DNA from: an uncultured Verrucomicrobiales bacterium
GTDB taxonomy: Bacteria; Verrucomicrobiota; Verrucomicrobiia; Verrucomicrobiales; Akkermansiaceae
Direction of reading: 5' to 3'
Length of the DNA: 64,000 nt
Assembly (NCBI GenBank): GCA_937944055.1
Contig: CALDZJ010000042.1
Span: forward strand, 1 to 64,000
Of this stretch, positions 8,422-19,565 are shown piece after piece (positions within the stretch are counted from its first letter, which is position 1; the number at the start of each line of letters is the position of its first letter). The position numbers and the translations under genes were made by a program. The notes beneath the pieces are model-generated. The model saw nothing but the letters and a program-made list of their open reading frames with translations. It was not told the origin of the DNA and searched no databases.

Positions 8422-10452
8422 TTAGCGTGATTTTAGGCGCGAGTGCTGACGTAGGATTTTTTTGAAAACCGGAGTAAGATAGTGAAGAGAACCAGCTCGG
8501 CTCAGGTGATCTTCATCGCGGTAGTATGAGCGCTCGGCATAGACTTTGAGGCCTTTGCCTTCTTGGAAGAATTGCTCGGTTGGATCGATGACTTCTAGAC
8601 CGTGCTGCGAGAGCTGAGCGAGGGCATCCATTGTTCTTTTTTGCCGATCGGCATGCTCTTGAAGGCTGGTGGTGAACTGTGGGAGAGCGTGGGTTTTTGG
8701 AAAACGTTTCTGAGCGTAAAAGAGGGCCGCTGTTCCGGTGATCGTGCTCTCGGGAACTTGCTGAAGAAGGATGAGCCGGATGCCTTTTTCGGCAAAGCGG
8801 GCGTTCATCGCGCGGAGTTGACGGCTGAGAGCAGCGGAGGAATCTTGAAAGTTGGGTTTGGGATTCATGGCATCGACCACCATCGTTTCGAAGTGATAAT
8901 CGTTCTGTTCGCCGTGCATCTCTACGACGTTATAGCCCTCGCAGCGTGCCACCCAGCGGCCTACTAGAATGACGAACTCAGGCGCGTGATCTATGATCTC
9001 GTTGAAGACGCGCTCGTTCATTGCTGTGATGTGCTCAGCTTCTTCGGCATGGAGATCGGCGAACCAGAGGCCAGTGACGGGCGGGATGCCATTGTTCAGA
9101 TAGGCGAGACCTCTCAGCCCGAAAAAGCGTGCTGAGGTCTCGACTGCTGGAGCCGCTGAGGCCCCGTGACTATCTCCCCAGAGAATAAAGTCGATGGGTC
9201 CCTTTGAAGGTGAGCCTATGGGAGCGGCCCTACTTTCTGCGCTGGTGTATTCCGCCCCATTCCATTGCACGTCTTCAATGATGACTTGTAGCTCTTGCGG
9301 GAAGCGACCGGGGAGCCCAGCGTTCATTTTAATTCCCAGCGAAGTGACAAAAATTCCGATTGCTGAAACGAGTCCAAAGCTTAAAGCGCGTCGCTTTGTG
9401 CTCAAGAAAGCCCCTTTACGAAAAGGCTCCTCAATGCCGCGCCACGAGAGATAAGCCAGCACGAAAGAAGCCACCAAAAGAGAGCCCTTCCACGCCGGAC
9501 TAAGCTCAAAATTCACCTCTCTCGCAAAGACCACGAGTGGCCAGTGCCATAGGTAGAGCGAGTAAGACATCAGCCCGATTCCGACGATCATTCTTCCGCT
9601 CAGCATCCTCCCGGTCAGGGTCTTTCCGCCTCCTAAGATTACCATGATGGCGCCAATCACTGGGGGGAGGGCCGCTGGTCCTGGAAAGGGAGTGGCGCGC
9701 TCGTAGAAAAACATCGGGAGTAAAACGAGCAGAAGACCAAGCGATGAGAGAGCCTCCCGTTTGGTCTTGTTTAGCTGAAACCACGATGCCTGAGATGCCT
9801 GAGATGCGGCTGAGGCCTGCGAGGTGATTGCCAAAATCCCCCCCGCGAGGAGTTCCCATGCTCGCGTGGGCAGCAGAAAAAACGCCTCCTTAGGATGGCT
9901 CTCCAGTGTCACGCAACTCCAGCCAAATGACCCCAGCGCCAGCAGAGTAAAAACCCAAACCAGAGTGCCGCGCCTTGTCCTCCAGATTAAGATTACCAAA
10001 AGCGGGAAGATGAGATAAAATTGCTCCTCTACCGCAAGTGACCATGTATGCAGAAGCGGCTCAAGATCTGAGCTTTCAGCAAAGTAGCCAGCATCCCGTG
10101 TGAAGAAGCAATTCGCCGCCATCAGGGCATGAGCCATCGCGCTGCGAGCAAGGGCCGCAAAGCGATCTGGAGTCTGTAAATAAGCTCCGATGAGCAAAGT
10201 AAGCAACACCATCGCCAGCGCCGCCGGTGCGATCCGCCGGATCCGCCGTGCCCAAAAATCACTCAGTGAGAAGCGCTCCTCTCGTAACTCTCTGAGCAAA
10301 ATCCCCGTAATCAAAAATCCGGAAATCACAAAAAAAACATCCACTCCCACGAAGCCCCCCGGAAAGCCCAGCTCGAAGTGGAATAAGACCACACCCATCA
10401 CCGAGACCGCTCGCAGGCCATCGATTTCCGCCCGGTATTGCCGCGTCTCCAT
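8422..10452 (-). CDS. Acyltransferase-3 membrane protein with C-terminal SGNH domain
   Basis: OafA/YrhL-type enzyme that O-acylates surface polysaccharide. The 676-residue product opens with YRAEIDGLRAVSVMGVVLFH and has FVGVDVFFVISGFLITG, the acyltransferase-3 signature, then about ten membrane segments over the first 360 residues including LLHTWSLAVEEQFYL. The C-terminal part is a periplasmic SGNH hydrolase-like domain with LWGDSHG and DEDHLSRAGS supplying the Ser and His/Asp blocks. A short repeat-rich stretch (SQASAASQASQAS) lies in a loop and is encoded by 9-bp repeats. No polysaccharide locus is nearby. Translation starts at the ATG at 10450-10452. Confidence 0.93.
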   Translation of the reverse strand: METRQYRAEIDGLRAVSVMGVVLFHFELGFPGGFVGVDVFFVISGFLITGILLRELREERFSLSDFWARRIRRIAPAALAMVLLTLLIGAYLQTPDRFAALARSAMAHALMAANCFFTRDAGYFAESSDLEPLLHTWSLAVEEQFYLIFPLLVILIWRTRRGTLVWVFTLLALGSFGWSCVTLESHPKEAFFLLPTRAWELLAGGILAITSQASAASQASQASWFQLNKTKREALSSLGLLLVLLPMFFYERATPFPGPAALPPVIGAIMVILGGGKTLTGRMLSGRMIVGIGLMSYSLYLWHWPLVVFAREVNFELSPAWKGSLLVASFVLAYLSWRGIEEPFRKGAFLSTKRRALSFGLVSAIGIFVTSLGIKMNAGLPGRFPQELQVIIEDVQWNGAEYTSAESRAAPIGSPSKGPIDFILWGDSHGASAAPAVETSARFFGLRGLAYLNNGIPPVTGLWFADLHAEEAEHITAMNERVFNEIIDHAPEFVILVGRWVARCEGYNVVEMHGEQNDYHFETMVVDAMNPKPNFQDSSAALSRQLRAMNARFAEKGIRLILLQQVPESTITGTAALFYAQKRFPKTHALPQFTTSLQEHADRQKRTMDALAQLSQHGLEVIDPTEQFFQEGKGLKVYAERSYYRDEDHLSRAGSLHYLTPVFKKILRQHSRLKSR

Positions 10453-10603
10453 CCTCTCCTATCCCTGCCCGCTCGCCTTCCGAGAGACAATCTTAAAAAA
10501 AACGAGTGAGAGAGCGCATCATTTTCTCTCTCAGGGTTGATTTTTTTCAGACGAGGGAGATACTCCTCCCAGATCCCACCCATTGGGACATAACTGATAC
10601 ATC

Positions 10604-10750
10604 ATGAAAAAATTCCTCATCCTCCTTTCGGCTGGTACCGCTTTCGCCCTCGCTTCCTGTGGATCCAGCCCTCATTCCTGCTGCGGAAAGTGTAAAGATG
10701 GCACCTGCAAAGCCGGCTGCCACTGCACAAAGACCCTCGGCCACAAATAG
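10604..10750 (+). CDS. Small cysteine-rich lipoprotein, 48 residues
   Basis: Not a recognised family. The product begins MKKFLILLSAGTAFALASC, a lipoprotein signal with lipobox LASC at residues 16-19. The mature part of about 30 residues contains seven further Cys and several His/Lys residues in CCGKCKDGTCKAGCHC, a metallothionein-like density. A strong terminator follows 25 bases after the stop, so the gene is a short monocistronic unit. It may bind a metal or be a disulfide-bonded surface peptide; both are inference. The start is the only ATG giving a signal peptide. Confidence 0.75.
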   Translation: MKKFLILLSAGTAFALASCGSSPHSCCGKCKDGTCKAGCHCTKTLGHK

Positions 10751-10774
10751 ACTGAGTCTTTTCTGATTCTTAAC

Positions 10775-10812
10775 AGCCCGTTCTTTCTTCCCGAGAGAGC
10801 GGGCTTTTTTTA
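10775..10812 (+). terminator. Rho-independent terminator of the small lipoprotein gene
   Basis: AGCCCG at 10775-10780 pairs with CGGGCT at 10800-10805; inner bases extend the stem to about 12 pairs including G-U. Seven T follow immediately. Confidence 0.9.
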
Positions 10813-10829
10813 ACCGTTTTTTTCTGAAT

Positions 10830-11324
10830 TTAGTGAGTCCTTTTTTGCTCTAAGCGGCGCTCATCTGCCCCCTCGCGCACCCCCTCACGCACCTCCTTGG
10901 AGCGCCCCCAGAGCTCATCACACAGCGCATCGAATTCCGCTCCCGCTCCGCTCACCTCGGCTTCCAAATCTCCGCCGCTCCGTCCGGTCACCGTCATGGA
11001 GCAATTCTCGCACAGCTTTGCCGCGTGATTTTCCTCCTCTCCCAGTGACTTCGCGTGCCGGATCAAACTCGCACAAGCCTCCTCATCTAAGTCCTCTTCT
11101 AGCCGCCGATTTGTCGCACCTAGGGCGAGTTCTAGCTGAATGCGTGGCATCACCGCCACGATCGTTCGCCGGGGTTTTTGGAACTCCACTCCCTCCCAAT
11201 CGATCTCTGTCCCATCCTGATCTGGGGCTAACACATCACCGCCTAGGAGAAAATTTGCGATCCCCTCCGCGATCCAAGTTGCTAATCTTTTCAAGGGTCC
11301 CCCCTTGCCTTCTTCGCCTCTCAT
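10830..11324 (-). CDS. Hypothetical protein
   Basis: I do not recognise this 164-residue protein. The start is placed at the ATG at 11322-11324 (MRGEEGKGG...); the frame stays open further upstream to 11366. It is hydrophilic and acidic, has no signal peptide, and contains a CENCSM pair of cysteines near the middle and an Asp/Glu-rich helix region ([26 protein letters not shown]). It is divergent from carB, whose ATG is 104 bases away. A competing open frame exists on the other strand (11018-11338) but has a proline/serine-rich, shadow-like composition. Real gene is likely but not certain. Confidence 0.5.
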   Translation of the reverse strand: MRGEEGKGGPLKRLATWIAEGIANFLLGGDVLAPDQDGTEIDWEGVEFQKPRRTIVAVMPRIQLELALGATNRRLEEDLDEEACASLIRHAKSLGEEENHAAKLCENCSMTVTGRSGGDLEAEVSGAGAEFDALCDELWGRSKEVREGVREGADERRLEQKRTH

Positions 11325-11427
11325 TGGCAGGAGTATAGCACTTCTCTCACTCCTCTGCGCGATCAACCTTTACAAACTCGCCCCCCCTTGGCAGATACAC
11401 GAAGTTTTAGACCAAACGCCTAAAAAA

Positions 11428-14400
11428 ATGCCGAAGGACACCAGCATCAAAAAAATTCTTGTCGTAGGAGCAGGCCCCATTGTCATCGGACAAGGCTGCG
11501 AGTTTGACTATTCCGGCACCCAAGCCTGCAAGGCCCTTCGCGAAGAGGGCTACCAAGTCATCTTGGTTAACTCGAACCCAGCCACCATCATGACTGATCC
11601 GCAATTCGCGGAGCGCACCTACATCGAGCCTATCACCCCGGCCTCGATCGAGAAAATCATCATCAAAGAACGGCCTGATGCCCTCCTCCCAACCCTTGGC
11701 GGCCAGACCGCCCTCAACGTCTCCATCGAGCTCTTCGAAGCCGGCACCCTCGATAAGCACGGAGTAAAAATGATCGGCGCCAATGCTGACGCCATTGACA
11801 AAGGGGAAAATCGCCAGCGCTTCAAAGACGCCATGATTAAAATCGGCCTAGATCTCCCCATCTCAGGCGTCGCTCACTCCATGGAAGAGGCGAAGAAAAT
11901 TGCAGCTGACATTGGCACCATGCCCCTCGTCATTCGCCCCGCCTTCACCCTCGGCGGCACCGGCGGAGGCATCGCCTATAATAAAGAAGAATTTGAGACC
12001 ATCGTAAACCGCGGCTTAGACCTCTCTCCCACCACCGAGGTCCTCGTCGAAGAGTGCCTCCTCGGCTGGAAGGAATACGAAATGGAAGTCATGCGTGACC
12101 ATGCCGATAACTGCGTCGTCATTTGCGCCATTGAGAACCTAGATCCGATGGGTGTCCACACCGGAGACTCCATCACCGTTGCCCCCGCGCAAACCCTATC
12201 GGACCGTGAATACCAAATCATGAGGGATGCCTCCTTCGCCGTCATTCGTGAAATCGGCGTCGAGACTGGCGGCTCGAACATTCAGTTCTCTGTCGATCCT
12301 AAAACAGGCCGCTGCATTGTCATCGAGATGAACCCGCGCGTCAGCCGCTCCTCCGCACTCGCCTCAAAAGCCACCGGCTTCCCCATCGCTAAAATCGCCG
12401 CCAAGCTCGCCGTCGGCTACACCCTAGACGAGTTGCCAAATGACATCACGCGTGAGACTCCCGCCTCCTTTGAGCCCACCATCGACTACGTCGTCACCAA
12501 GGTCCCTCGCTTCACCTTCGAGAAATTCCCCACCGCGGATCCCGTCCTCACCACCTCCATGAAAGCGGTTGGAGAGGCCATGTCCATCGGCCGGACCTTT
12601 AAAGAATCTCTCCAGAAAGCCCTCCGCTCGCTTGAAACTGGCCGCTTCGGCTTCGGCTTTGATGGGAAAGATCCCCTCGCCTCCCGTGAAGACATCGAGC
12701 GTAAGCTCATGGTCCCGAATGCGGAGCGTATCTTCTGGCTTAAGGTCGCCTTCGAGCAAGGCTGGACCATTGAGGAAGTTTTCGAGGCCACCCAGATCGA
12801 CCCATGGTTCCTCGAAAATATGCGCGTCATCTGTGAAGAAGGAAAAGACCTTAAAAACCTCGCCAAGACCGATCTCCGCCGGGCCAAAAAACTCGGCTTC
12901 TCCGATGTCCAAATTGCCCACGTTTCTGGCAGCACCGCAGATGAGGTCCGCGCTGAACGTAAGGAAAAAGGCATCATCCCCACCTATCGCCTCGTCGATA
13001 CCTGTGCGGCGGAATTTGAAGCCGCCACCCCGTACTACTACTCCACCTATGGCGATGAAAATGAAGCCCGCCAGACGGACTCGAAAAAAATCGTCATCCT
13101 AGGTGGTGGCCCGAATCGCATTGGACAAGGCATCGAGTTTGACTACTGCTGCGTCCACGCCTCCTTCGCCCTGCGCGAGCTCGGTTACGAGTCCGTCATG
13201 GTCAACTCTAACCCCGAGACGGTCTCCACCGATTACGACACCTCAGACAAGCTCTACTTTGAGCCCCTCACCCTAGAAGACGTCCTTAACATCTGTGACC
13301 AAGAAAAGCCGGATGGCGTCATCGTCCAATTCGGTGGCCAAACCCCCCTGAACCTTGCCGCTGACCTAGAGCGCCACGGCGTCCCCATCATCGGCACCAG
13401 CCCTAAAAATATCGAACTCGCCGAAGATCGGAAATTTTTCTCTGCCCTGCTTGATAAAATCGGTCTGAAGCAAGCGGAAGCTGGCACCGCTGTCTCTCAA
13501 GAAGAAGCCATCAGCATCGCGGAGCGCATCGGCTACCCCGTTCTCGTCCGGCCATCCTTCGTTCTGGGCGGACGCGGCATGATGATCGTCTACAATGATG
13601 AGGAACTCCGCACATACATTAAAAACGCCACCGACATCGCCCCAGATCGTCCCATCCTCGTTGACCGCTTCCTAGAAAATGCCACTGAGATTGACGTCGA
13701 TTGTATCTCCGATGGTGAAACCTCCGTCGTCGGAGCCATCATGCAGCACATCGAGCAGGCCGGCATCCACTCAGGTGACTCCGCTTGCGTCATTCCCGCC
13801 TTCTCACTGAGTGATAAAATCATCGCAGAAATCACAGCCGGGGCGAAGGCCCTCGCCAAGGAGCTCGAAGTACGAGGTTTAATGAACATCCAATTCGCAG
13901 TTAAGGATGAGGAACTCTACGTCATTGAAGTGAATCCGCGCGCGAGCCGCACCGTTCCCTTCGTCTCAAAATCCATCGGAGTCCCCCTTGCCAAGCTCGC
14001 CGCGAAAATCATGGTCGGAGAAAAACTGGCTGACCTCGGCTTTACCGAAGAAGTCATGCCTCCGTGCTTCTGTGTCAAAGAAGCCGTCTTCCCCTGGGGT
14101 CGCTTCCCCGGCATCGACATCGTGCTAGGACCAGAAATGAAATCTACCGGAGAAGTCATGGGAGCCGATCAAGACCTCGGCATGGCCTACGCCAAAGCAC
14201 AGATCGCCGCCTTTAATCCACTCCCCGTCAAAGGGAACGTCTTCTTCTCCGTCAATGACCGGGATAAAGACCGCGCCGTGCCCATCGCGCGTGATCTCGC
14301 CGACCTCGGCTTCTGCATCCAAGCCACCGGCGGAACCTTCAAGCGGCTTGAAGCAGAAGGCATCGCCGTAAATCGCCTCTACAAGCTCGCTGAGCAAAAG

Positions 14401-14634
14401 CGCCCCAACGTCATCGACATGATGAAAAACGGCGACATCGACTTCATCATCAACACGCCCAGCGGCCATGAAGCCAGAGAAGATGAAGTCAAAATCCGCT
14501 CTGGGGCAGTCCAGCATAAGATCAGCCACTGCACCAACCTCGCCGCCGCAGAAGCGAGCGTCAAAGCGATCCGTTCCCTTCAGGAAAACGACTTCACCGT
14601 CACCCCCCTCCAAGAACACCACGGCCTGAGCTAA
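11428..14634 (+). CDS. carB: Carbamoyl-phosphate synthase large subunit
   Basis: Makes carbamoyl phosphate for arginine and pyrimidines from bicarbonate, ammonia and two ATP. The 1068-residue product has two homologous ATP-grasp halves: the first opens with [23 protein letters not shown], the second with [20 protein letters not shown]. The C-terminal 130 residues are the allosteric MGS-like domain ([19 protein letters not shown]...). The ATG at 11428 is chosen because the upstream open frame to 11305 is not conserved-looking and overlaps the divergent gene. No carA lies in this window, so the glutaminase subunit is encoded elsewhere. Length is canonical. Confidence 0.97.
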   Translation: MPKDTSIKKILVVGAGPIVIGQGCEFDYSGTQACKALREEGYQVILVNSNPATIMTDPQFAERTYIEPITPASIEKIIIKERPDALLPTLGGQTALNVSIELFEAGTLDKHGVKMIGANADAIDKGENRQRFKDAMIKIGLDLPISGVAHSMEEAKKIAADIGTMPLVIRPAFTLGGTGGGIAYNKEEFETIVNRGLDLSPTTEVLVEECLLGWKEYEMEVMRDHADNCVVICAIENLDPMGVHTGDSITVAPAQTLSDREYQIMRDASFAVIREIGVETGGSNIQFSVDPKTGRCIVIEMNPRVSRSSALASKATGFPIAKIAAKLAVGYTLDELPNDITRETPASFEPTIDYVVTKVPRFTFEKFPTADPVLTTSMKAVGEAMSIGRTFKESLQKALRSLETGRFGFGFDGKDPLASREDIERKLMVPNAERIFWLKVAFEQGWTIEEVFEATQIDPWFLENMRVICEEGKDLKNLAKTDLRRAKKLGFSDVQIAHVSGSTADEVRAERKEKGIIPTYRLVDTCAAEFEAATPYYYSTYGDENEARQTDSKKIVILGGGPNRIGQGIEFDYCCVHASFALRELGYESVMVNSNPETVSTDYDTSDKLYFEPLTLEDVLNICDQEKPDGVIVQFGGQTPLNLAADLERHGVPIIGTSPKNIELAEDRKFFSALLDKIGLKQAEAGTAVSQEEAISIAERIGYPVLVRPSFVLGGRGMMIVYNDEELRTYIKNATDIAPDRPILVDRFLENATEIDVDCISDGETSVVGAIMQHIEQAGIHSGDSACVIPAFSLSDKIIAEITAGAKALAKELEVRGLMNIQFAVKDEELYVIEVNPRASRTVPFVSKSIGVPLAKLAAKIMVGEKLADLGFTEEVMPPCFCVKEAVFPWGRFPGIDIVLGPEMKSTGEVMGADQDLGMAYAKAQIAAFNPLPVKGNVFFSVNDRDKDRAVPIARDLADLGFCIQATGGTFKRLEAEGIAVNRLYKLAEQKRPNVIDMMKNGDIDFIINTPSGHEAREDEVKIRSGAVQHKISHCTNLAAAEASVKAIRSLQENDFTVTPLQEHHGLS

Positions 14635-14690
14635 CCTCGCCGTGCCTGCTGCCCTCCTAAAATCAAAGGGGTAAAAGCACTTCAAAAAAG

Positions 14691-14762
14691 TTCACCATGA
14701 AAGGTGAATGAATGCCGCCTCCTAGCCGGAAGCTCCGGCTCTGAGAGGGGGTGCGCACCCCC
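14691..14762 (+). promoter_or_regulatory. Three consecutive hairpins between carB and gdhA
   Basis: TTCACC-6-GGTGAA (14691-14708), AGCCGGA-3-TCCGGCT (14724-14740) and the palindrome GGGGGTGCGCACCCCC (14747-14762) follow one another within 72 bases. None is followed by a T-run, so they may be a weak carB terminator or a structured gdhA leader. Confidence 0.4.
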
Positions 14763-14823
14763 TTGCGAGATTCCTTGAGAATAAAATCCGAACTGGGCGC
14801 TCTCATGAATGACTTTAATCTAA

Positions 14824-16194
<1,371 letters not shown>

Positions 16195-16209
16195 ATTTAG
16201 AAAAAATTA

Positions 16210-17391
16210 ATGGAAAATCTAACGGAAATTGAGAAACGCAGCCTCATCATTCACGAGCAACTTCGTGGGAAAATTGGCATTCATAATAAGATGCCGGTTC
16301 GCAGTAAGGATGACCTCTCGCTGGCCTATACCCCTGGAGTCGCCGCCTCTTGCATGGCGATTGCGGAGGATGTGAAGCAGACTCCAAAGCTGACGTTAAA
16401 GGGGAATGCAGTGGCGGTGGTGAGTGATGGCTCGGCCGTTCTAGGTCTGGGAAACATCGGCCCAGAAGCAGCCATCCCCGTGATGGAGGGAAAGGCACTG
16501 CTCTTTAAAGAATATGCCAATATCGATGCTTGGCCGCTTTGTCTGGATACGCAAGACACCGCGGAAATCATCGAGACCGTGCGCAGAATCGCGCCGGTTT
16601 TCGGTGGGATTAATTTAGAGGATATTTCAGCGCCTCGTTGTTTTGAGGTAGAAGCGCAACTGCAAGATTTGGGAATTCCAGTGTTTCATGATGACCAACA
16701 TGGCACTGCGATTGTGCTCTTAGCGGCATTGATTAATGCCTGCCAAGTGGTGGGCCGAGAGCTGGCGGAGACGAAAGTCGTGATCAATGGAGGCGGCGCG
16801 GCGGGCACTGCGATTGCCAAGCTTTTGCGCTGTATCGGCCAAGAGGAAGGAGCCTGTGTTTCCGTGTTTGATGTCATTGTGTGTGATTCAAAAGGAGCCA
16901 TTCATAGTGGACGGGAGGATCTCAATGAGATGAAAAAAGATCTGCTCGCAATCTCGAACCGGGATGATCGTGCGGGGACATTGAGCGAGGTTCTAGAAGG
17001 AGCAGATGTCTTTATCGGAGTGAGTATGGGAAATCTTCTCGGAGCGGAGGAGATTCGTAAAATGGCGAAAGATCCCATCGTTTTTGCAATGGCGAATCCG
17101 ATCCCTGAGATCATGCCAGAGATTGCCAAGGAGGCTGGAGCTGCCGTGGTTGGAACCGGCCGCAGTGATTTCCCCAATCAGGTGAATAATGTCCTCGCCT
17201 TCCCGGGCATCTTCCGTGGAGCGTTGGATGTGGGGGCCACACGTATCACCGAGAAGATGAAGATCGCCGCTGCTTATGCACTGGCGGGAGCGGTGGAAAA
17301 TCTCTCAGCAGATGAAATCTTACCCAGTCCACTGAACCGCTCAGTGGCTCCCCTCGTAGCCCAGGCTGTGGCGGGTGCCTTTGAGGAGTGA
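16210..17391 (+). CDS. NAD(P)-dependent malic enzyme, short form
   Basis: Oxidative decarboxylation of malate to pyruvate. The 393-residue product lacks the C-terminal phosphotransacetylase domain of long malic enzymes. Visible motifs are LAYTPGVAASC, SDGSAVLGLGNIGPEAAIPVMEGK, GGINLEDISAPRCFE, VFHDDQHGTAIV (metal site) and the nucleotide-binding VVINGGGAAGTAIAKLL. RSDFPNQVNNVLAFPGIFRGALD follows near the C-terminus. It starts 15 bases after gdhA. Whether NAD or NADP is preferred cannot be read from sequence alone. Confidence 0.95.
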   Translation: MENLTEIEKRSLIIHEQLRGKIGIHNKMPVRSKDDLSLAYTPGVAASCMAIAEDVKQTPKLTLKGNAVAVVSDGSAVLGLGNIGPEAAIPVMEGKALLFKEYANIDAWPLCLDTQDTAEIIETVRRIAPVFGGINLEDISAPRCFEVEAQLQDLGIPVFHDDQHGTAIVLLAALINACQVVGRELAETKVVINGGGAAGTAIAKLLRCIGQEEGACVSVFDVIVCDSKGAIHSGREDLNEMKKDLLAISNRDDRAGTLSEVLEGADVFIGVSMGNLLGAEEIRKMAKDPIVFAMANPIPEIMPEIAKEAGAAVVGTGRSDFPNQVNNVLAFPGIFRGALDVGATRITEKMKIAAAYALAGAVENLSADEILPSPLNRSVAPLVAQAVAGAFEE

Positions 17392-17445
17392 GCGCGCATT
17401 AAAGGAGCGAGAATGCGGGAGGAATTTTTCAGATTCCTCTAAGAA

Positions 17446-17474
17446 ATACGACAGCGAGTTCGTCTATGTCGTAT
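17446..17474 (+). promoter_or_regulatory. Inverted repeat overlapping a start codon
   Basis: ATACGACA at 17446-17453 is repeated inverted as TGTCGTAT at 17467-17474 with a 13-base loop. The right arm ends on the first two bases of the ATG of the VWA protein gene. It could hide the start codon or bind a repressor. Confidence 0.35.
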
Positions 17475-18543
17475 GAGCATACTCAATCATTACGGAACAT
17501 CAGAGGCTCGCCGAGCCTTAAAGAGTCAGAGACGCACCGCGACTTTGGTCAGCTTAATCGTGGCCTTGTTGCTGATGGTTCTCCTAGCCCTGATCCTTGC
17601 GGTCATTCTCTTCGCGGTAGGTCCGGCGGAAAAGCCGCCTTTACTGACCTACACGCTGCCCGCCGAGAATGAGCGCAGCATCACCCCTCCAAAGGTGCAG
17701 ACACAGGTGAAGCGCTTGCCCGCCGCGCCGAGCATGGCGATGTCTCCGATGGTGAAGGCGGAGACCGTCTCACCCTTAGCGATCCCGGTCCCAGAAATCA
17801 CGGTGGCAGAGACGGCCCTAGAGATCGGGGTGGGGAGCGACTTTGGCCTGAGCTGGGAGAGTGGTGAAGACTTCGGGAGTGGAAGCGGGAGTGGTGCGAC
17901 ATTCTTCGGCAAGACCTCGCAGGCGGAGCGCATCGCTTACGTCATTGATTTTTCAGGATCGATGCGCGCGGACAATCGGGATCAACTCATGCGCGATGAG
18001 CTCACCGAGTCGATCAGCCTAATGCACCCCGGACTGCAGCTTGGGATGATCTTTTTTGCCGGCCCAGCTTGGGTGGCGGGAGATCGCGTGAATGGGGAGA
18101 CCGTCACGACGTCTGAGGGTAAGAGATATGAGTGGACGAAGGGTGAAGGATACGGGAAATGGGAGCCCCGTGGTGAGAAGCAGAAAGCCCCGTGGTGGAC
18201 CATCACGGATGAGGAGGTGGAGCGCTTGACTCAGATTGTAAAAACCGCTCCGTTGAAAAGTGGAACTGTCTGGGACAACCCGCTGCACATGGCGCTGGAT
18301 ATGGAACCCGCTCCGCAGAGCATTTACTTCATGACGGATGGGGCAGCCGGTGACTCTAAAGAGTGGGCCCGAGAGATTGGAAAACGGGCCAAGAAGATGG
18401 GTGTGGCGATTCATTGCGTCGCGCTCATGCAGCCGAGGGCGGAGAAGGACCTGAAGACGATCGCCAGACTGAGTGGAGGCTCTTTGACGGTGGTTAAGGA
18501 AGGGGGAGAGCGGAAAAAAATCAGGGATTACCAGAGAGACTAG
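17473..18543 (+). CDS. Membrane-anchored von Willebrand factor A-like protein
   Basis: Unknown specific role. The 356-residue product has one N-terminal membrane segment (about residues 24-50, very Leu/Ile/Val-rich), a proline- and alanine-rich linker, a glycine/serine-rich stretch (FGSGSGSGATFFG), and a VWA-like domain from about residue 150. The metal-ion-dependent adhesion motif is DFSGS, Asp159-x-Ser161-x-Ser163; a second conserved Asp is in FMTDGAAGD. Such proteins in planctomycetes and verrucomicrobia are usually predicted inner-membrane proteins with the domain outside. It follows the malic enzyme gene after 81 bases and ends at a hairpin terminator. Confidence 0.8.
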   Translation: MSILNHYGTSEARRALKSQRRTATLVSLIVALLLMVLLALILAVILFAVGPAEKPPLLTYTLPAENERSITPPKVQTQVKRLPAAPSMAMSPMVKAETVSPLAIPVPEITVAETALEIGVGSDFGLSWESGEDFGSGSGSGATFFGKTSQAERIAYVIDFSGSMRADNRDQLMRDELTESISLMHPGLQLGMIFFAGPAWVAGDRVNGETVTTSEGKRYEWTKGEGYGKWEPRGEKQKAPWWTITDEEVERLTQIVKTAPLKSGTVWDNPLHMALDMEPAPQSIYFMTDGAAGDSKEWAREIGKRAKKMGVAIHCVALMQPRAEKDLKTIARLSGGSLTVVKEGGERKKIRDYQRD

Positions 18544-18584
18544 GGAGACTAGGGAGCGAGCCTTGGATGAAGGGTGGATTTTTT

Positions 18585-18612
18585 CCCCCTTCTGACGGGG
18601 GTCGACTTTTTT
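18585..18612 (+). terminator. Probable terminator after the VWA gene
   Basis: CCCCC (18585-18589) pairs with GGGGG (18597-18601); after TCGAC a run of six T follows. Confidence 0.55.
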
Positions 18613-18638
18613 GAGACCTTTCCCTAAAACTCTCCGAG

Positions 18639-18890
18639 ATGAGATTCCTTTTTGCCCTTTTTACCCTTTCTTTGCTGCTTTGTTTTTCTTGTTCTAATCC
18701 TGGGAAGAAGGAGGAATCCGATCGTAAAAATATCTATCAAGCGCAGTTTTTCTACGAGCAGGGATTTCCCGGTAAGGCGCTAGAGCGGGCGAGGCGGATT
18801 AAGAAATCCTCTCCGCGATACGGGGAGGCGCGGGACTGGATCGAGCGCATTGAAATGGACAGCTTGGGTCCCGCTTTTCAGGAAGAGTAG
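18639..18890 (+). CDS. Small lipoprotein with a TPR-like helical pair
   Basis: No specific function recognised. The 83-residue product has a lipoprotein signal ending LLCFSC (Cys18), then a charged segment and QAQFFYEQGFPGKALERARRIKKSSPRYGEARDWIERI, which reads like a single TPR-style helix pair. It is a short unit between the VWA gene terminator and the convergent PLD-like gene. Outer-membrane or inner-membrane anchoring is inferred from the lipobox only. Confidence 0.65.
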   Translation: MRFLFALFTLSLLLCFSCSNPGKKEESDRKNIYQAQFFYEQGFPGKALERARRIKKSSPRYGEARDWIERIEMDSLGPAFQEE

Positions 18891-18902
18891 GCTGTGGCCG
18901 CA

Positions 18903-19424
18903 TCAAGCGATGGGGTCTGGACAGTAAGCCCGGCGTTGGCATTTTTGGCAAAAATCGCCAAGGTAGAGTGAATCAACCCAGTCGATGAGTGGGTCGAGAT
19001 GCTTGGCTTCATCGGTGATGAAGCCGGCCTCGAAGTTACGCTTGAGCGGCCCCTTCGCCCCGATGCCTGCGCCGGTAAGATTTGCCGAGCCGATGAAGGC
19101 TTCTCGCCCATCGATGATGATGGCCTTGGTGTGGATGCGGGGGCAGAGAATACGCTCGAAGAGGTCACTCTCGATCAAGGCGGGGTATTTATCAAAGTCC
19201 CTCCGGAAGCGCGGGCCGGGTTCCTTGGCGTGGAAGAGGCGCACCGCGATCCCCTCATGAATGAGGTCGGAGAGGATTTCTAAAAGGGGGACAAAGCGGC
19301 GTCCTTTTTTGACGTGTAGGTCCTTAAGGTCTGCGGTGACGATCCAGAGAAATCTCTGAGCCCGGGGGAGCATGTCTACGATGACTCTCTGGTGGATTTC
19401 TTCGTTGAGAATGAGCTCGGTCAT
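18903..19424 (-). CDS. Phospholipase D-like protein with a single HKD motif
   Basis: PLD/nuclease superfamily. The 173-residue form starts at the ATG at 19422-19424 (MTELILNEEIHQRV); the frame extends to 19487. One complete HxKx4D motif is present, His98-Lys100-Asp105 in HTKAIIIDG, followed by FIGSANLTGAGIG. Only one HKD is encoded, so the active enzyme would have to dimerise, as in Nuc-type members. The C-terminus carries CQKCQRRAYC, a small cysteine cluster that may bind zinc. No signal peptide is evident, so a cytoplasmic role on nucleic acid or lipid is possible. The gene is convergent with the small lipoprotein gene and lies downstream of the molybdopterin operon. Confidence 0.75.
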   Translation of the reverse strand: MTELILNEEIHQRVIVDMLPRAQRFLWIVTADLKDLHVKKGRRFVPLLEILSDLIHEGIAVRLFHAKEPGPRFRRDFDKYPALIESDLFERILCPRIHTKAIIIDGREAFIGSANLTGAGIGAKGPLKRNFEAGFITDEAKHLDPLIDWVDSLYLGDFCQKCQRRAYCPDPIA

Positions 19425-19565
19425 CGTAGATGGGATGCTAGCGGAGGCTGGGGAGACTTGCACCCTGCAAATTCTCTCTCTCTTCAATGAGCTGTTTTAA
19501 GATCTGGAGGCTCATTTTTAGAGACCAGAAGTGCAGTTCAGCGGAGGGAGGAATGGAGTGGTCTT

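Noticed and set aside
11305-11427. N-terminal extension of carB
   Set aside because: These 41 codons overlap a divergent gene, and CarB proteins begin close to [10 protein letters not shown], which fits the ATG at 11428.
12424-12983. Two overlapping open frames of 165 codons opposite carB
   Set aside because: Both are antisense to a conserved enzyme and show no independent motif or start signal.
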